Positions 36,902-38,026 of a DNA stretch of 38,026 nt are shown one piece after another. How positions within the stretch are numbered: the stretch's first letter is position 1; the number at the start of each line of letters is the position of its first letter. The notes under the pieces were generated by a model. That model was not told where the DNA came from. It worked only from the letters and a program-made list of their open reading frames with translations, and made no database searches. This stretch comes from Cytophagaceae bacterium (lineage in GTDB: Bacteria > Bacteroidota > Bacteroidia > Cytophagales > Spirosomataceae): assembly GCA_026785975.1 (NCBI GenBank), contig JAJAZB010000454.1:1-38026 (forward strand), given 5' to 3'. A program made the translations under genes and the position numbers.

Positions 36902-38026
36902 ATGGTACTCTCTCTACGTATCAATCCAGTATTTTCCTTCGGCGTTTTATGGTGCCTGCTGCTGGCTGGCCTCCCGGCGTTGGCCCAAAATGGACGCTTC
37001 AACGTACGCTTTGTGCAAAAATCCATCAACTGTACGGATAAAAAATTACAGGTCCAGGTGCAGGTAAAAGCGCACTCAACCGGTGAAACCTTTCGGATGG
37101 GAAACGCCAATTTTCGTTTTGATTACGACCCGAGACAAATAAAAAATCCGGTTTTAAAAACGGAGGATGCCTTCTCGAATAGCGATCCGGCCAAGGATAC
37201 CAACTACGATGCTCAAACTTTAGGGAAGCAGGAAGGGACCACACTCGCAACGGCTTCGTTAAATATTTTTTACTCGGGAAGCGGCAAAGACGCCCGCCTG
37301 GTCGGGACCGATTGGCTCTCGATTGCCAGCCTTGAGTTTGATATTGTTGCAGCAAATAGCTGCATTGCCCTCATCTGGCACACGGACCAAATGTTTCCGG
37401 TCACGGGCCTGAGTCAGGTACTAATTAGTTCGACCAATCCCTTCACTTATTCAACGAAGTCGGTTGCCGCAGGAGGGATTTTTGGAAACCAATGCATTTT
37501 AGTTGCTCCCAATGCTACCCTGACGGGCGGCGGCAGCATCAGTTTAGGCCAGAGTGCGACGCTCAGCGTGGCCTTCACCGGCAACGGGCCGTTCAGCTTC
37601 AGTCTCTCCGACGGCACTAACGTCAGCAATACGTCGGATAATCCTAAAACGATTTCGCTCAGTCCCGGCCAGACGACGACTTACTCCCTGAGTAGCGTCA
37701 GCAACGCCTGCGGCAACGGCACGGCCAGCGGCACGGCCACCATCACCCTGGCGGGCACTACCCCCAGTGAGCCAACCCCGCCACCCCCACCAACCAGTCC
37801 CCCGCCCCCGCCACCCTCGGCCCTGAGCATCAGCATTGCCGATTTCGATCCCGGCCTGCTCTGCGCGGGCGACAGCGTCACGGTGGCTTTCAGTCCCACG
37901 GGCAACTTCGGGGCGGGCAACGTGTTTTCCCTGCAACTCTCCGACGCCAGCGGCACCAATTTTACCGGCCTGTCCGGCATCCGCCGACTCGGCCCGACCA
38001 AAGTGCGCGTAGCCATTCCCCCCGCC
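36902..38026 (+). CDS. secreted adhesin-like protein, truncated by the window end
   Basis: hand translation from ATG 36902: MVLSLRINPVFSFGVLWCLLLAGLPALAQNGRFNVRF...TPSEPTPPPPPTSPPPPPPSALSISIADFDPG..., open to the window end; absent from the ORF track because it has no stop in the window. Confidence 0.8.
   Translation, partial: MVLSLRINPVFSFGVLWCLLLAGLPALAQNGRFNVRFVQKSINCTDKKLQVQVQVKAHSTGETFRMGNANFRFDYDPRQIKNPVLKTEDAFSNSDPAKDTNYDAQTLGKQEGTTLATASLNIFYSGSGKDARLVGTDWLSIASLEFDIVAANSCIALIWHTDQMFPVTGLSQVLISSTNPFTYSTKSVAAGGIFGNQCILVAPNATLTGGGSISLGQSATLSVAFTGNGPFSFSLSDGTNVSNTSDNPKTISLSPGQTTTYSLSSVSNACGNGTASGTATITLAGTTPSEPTPPPPPTSPPPPPPSALSISIADFDPGLLCAGDSVTVAFSPTGNFGAGNVFSLQLSDASGTNFTGLSGIRRLGPTKVRVAIPPA

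Noticed and set aside
37681-38016. Gly-rich minus-strand ORF (GGGGGGLVGGGGGVGSLG)
   Set aside because: Complement of the poly-proline linker of the plus-strand adhesin

Overview
38-kb window of a GC-rich Bacteroidota chromosome, probably Cytophagales (Spirosoma/Larkinella-like, judged from gene content and promoter style). Most of it is housekeeping: mlaE-mlaF-mlaD-like transporter genes, an acetylxylan-esterase-like hydrolase, queG, grpE-dnaJ, an amidohydrolase, a DUF2723 membrane protein, a NatAB-like ABC exporter, a dicarboxylate symporter, dps, glyS, a ComEA-like HhH protein, a LOG-family protein, rpiB, rbfA, a LolC/E-like permease, an M1 peptidase, birA, rsfS, ftsH and two secreted surface proteins (the last one runs off the window). 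No rRNA, tRNA or CRISPR array was recognised. Main points for a second look: (1) an AT-rich two-gene cassette between the M1 peptidase and birA, made of an SMC/OLD-like AAA ATPase overlapping a small protein with a PD-(D/E)XK-like motif, with a near-ideal Bacteroidota promoter inside the 3' end of birA. This is a candidate uncharacterised defence module. (2) A PIN-toxin/antitoxin locus whose toxin has one in-frame TGA (probable CGA>TGA) with all catalytic acids retained downstream. (3) A dispersed set of intergenic hairpins built from roughly 7-nt repeat units, with a different unit at each locus, including a perfect 33-bp inverted repeat. (4) A 174-bp element with terminal inverted repeats, 3-bp flanking repeats and two perfect internal hairpins upstream of a surface-protein gene (MITE or structured RNA). 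All calls are by eye; no database search was run.
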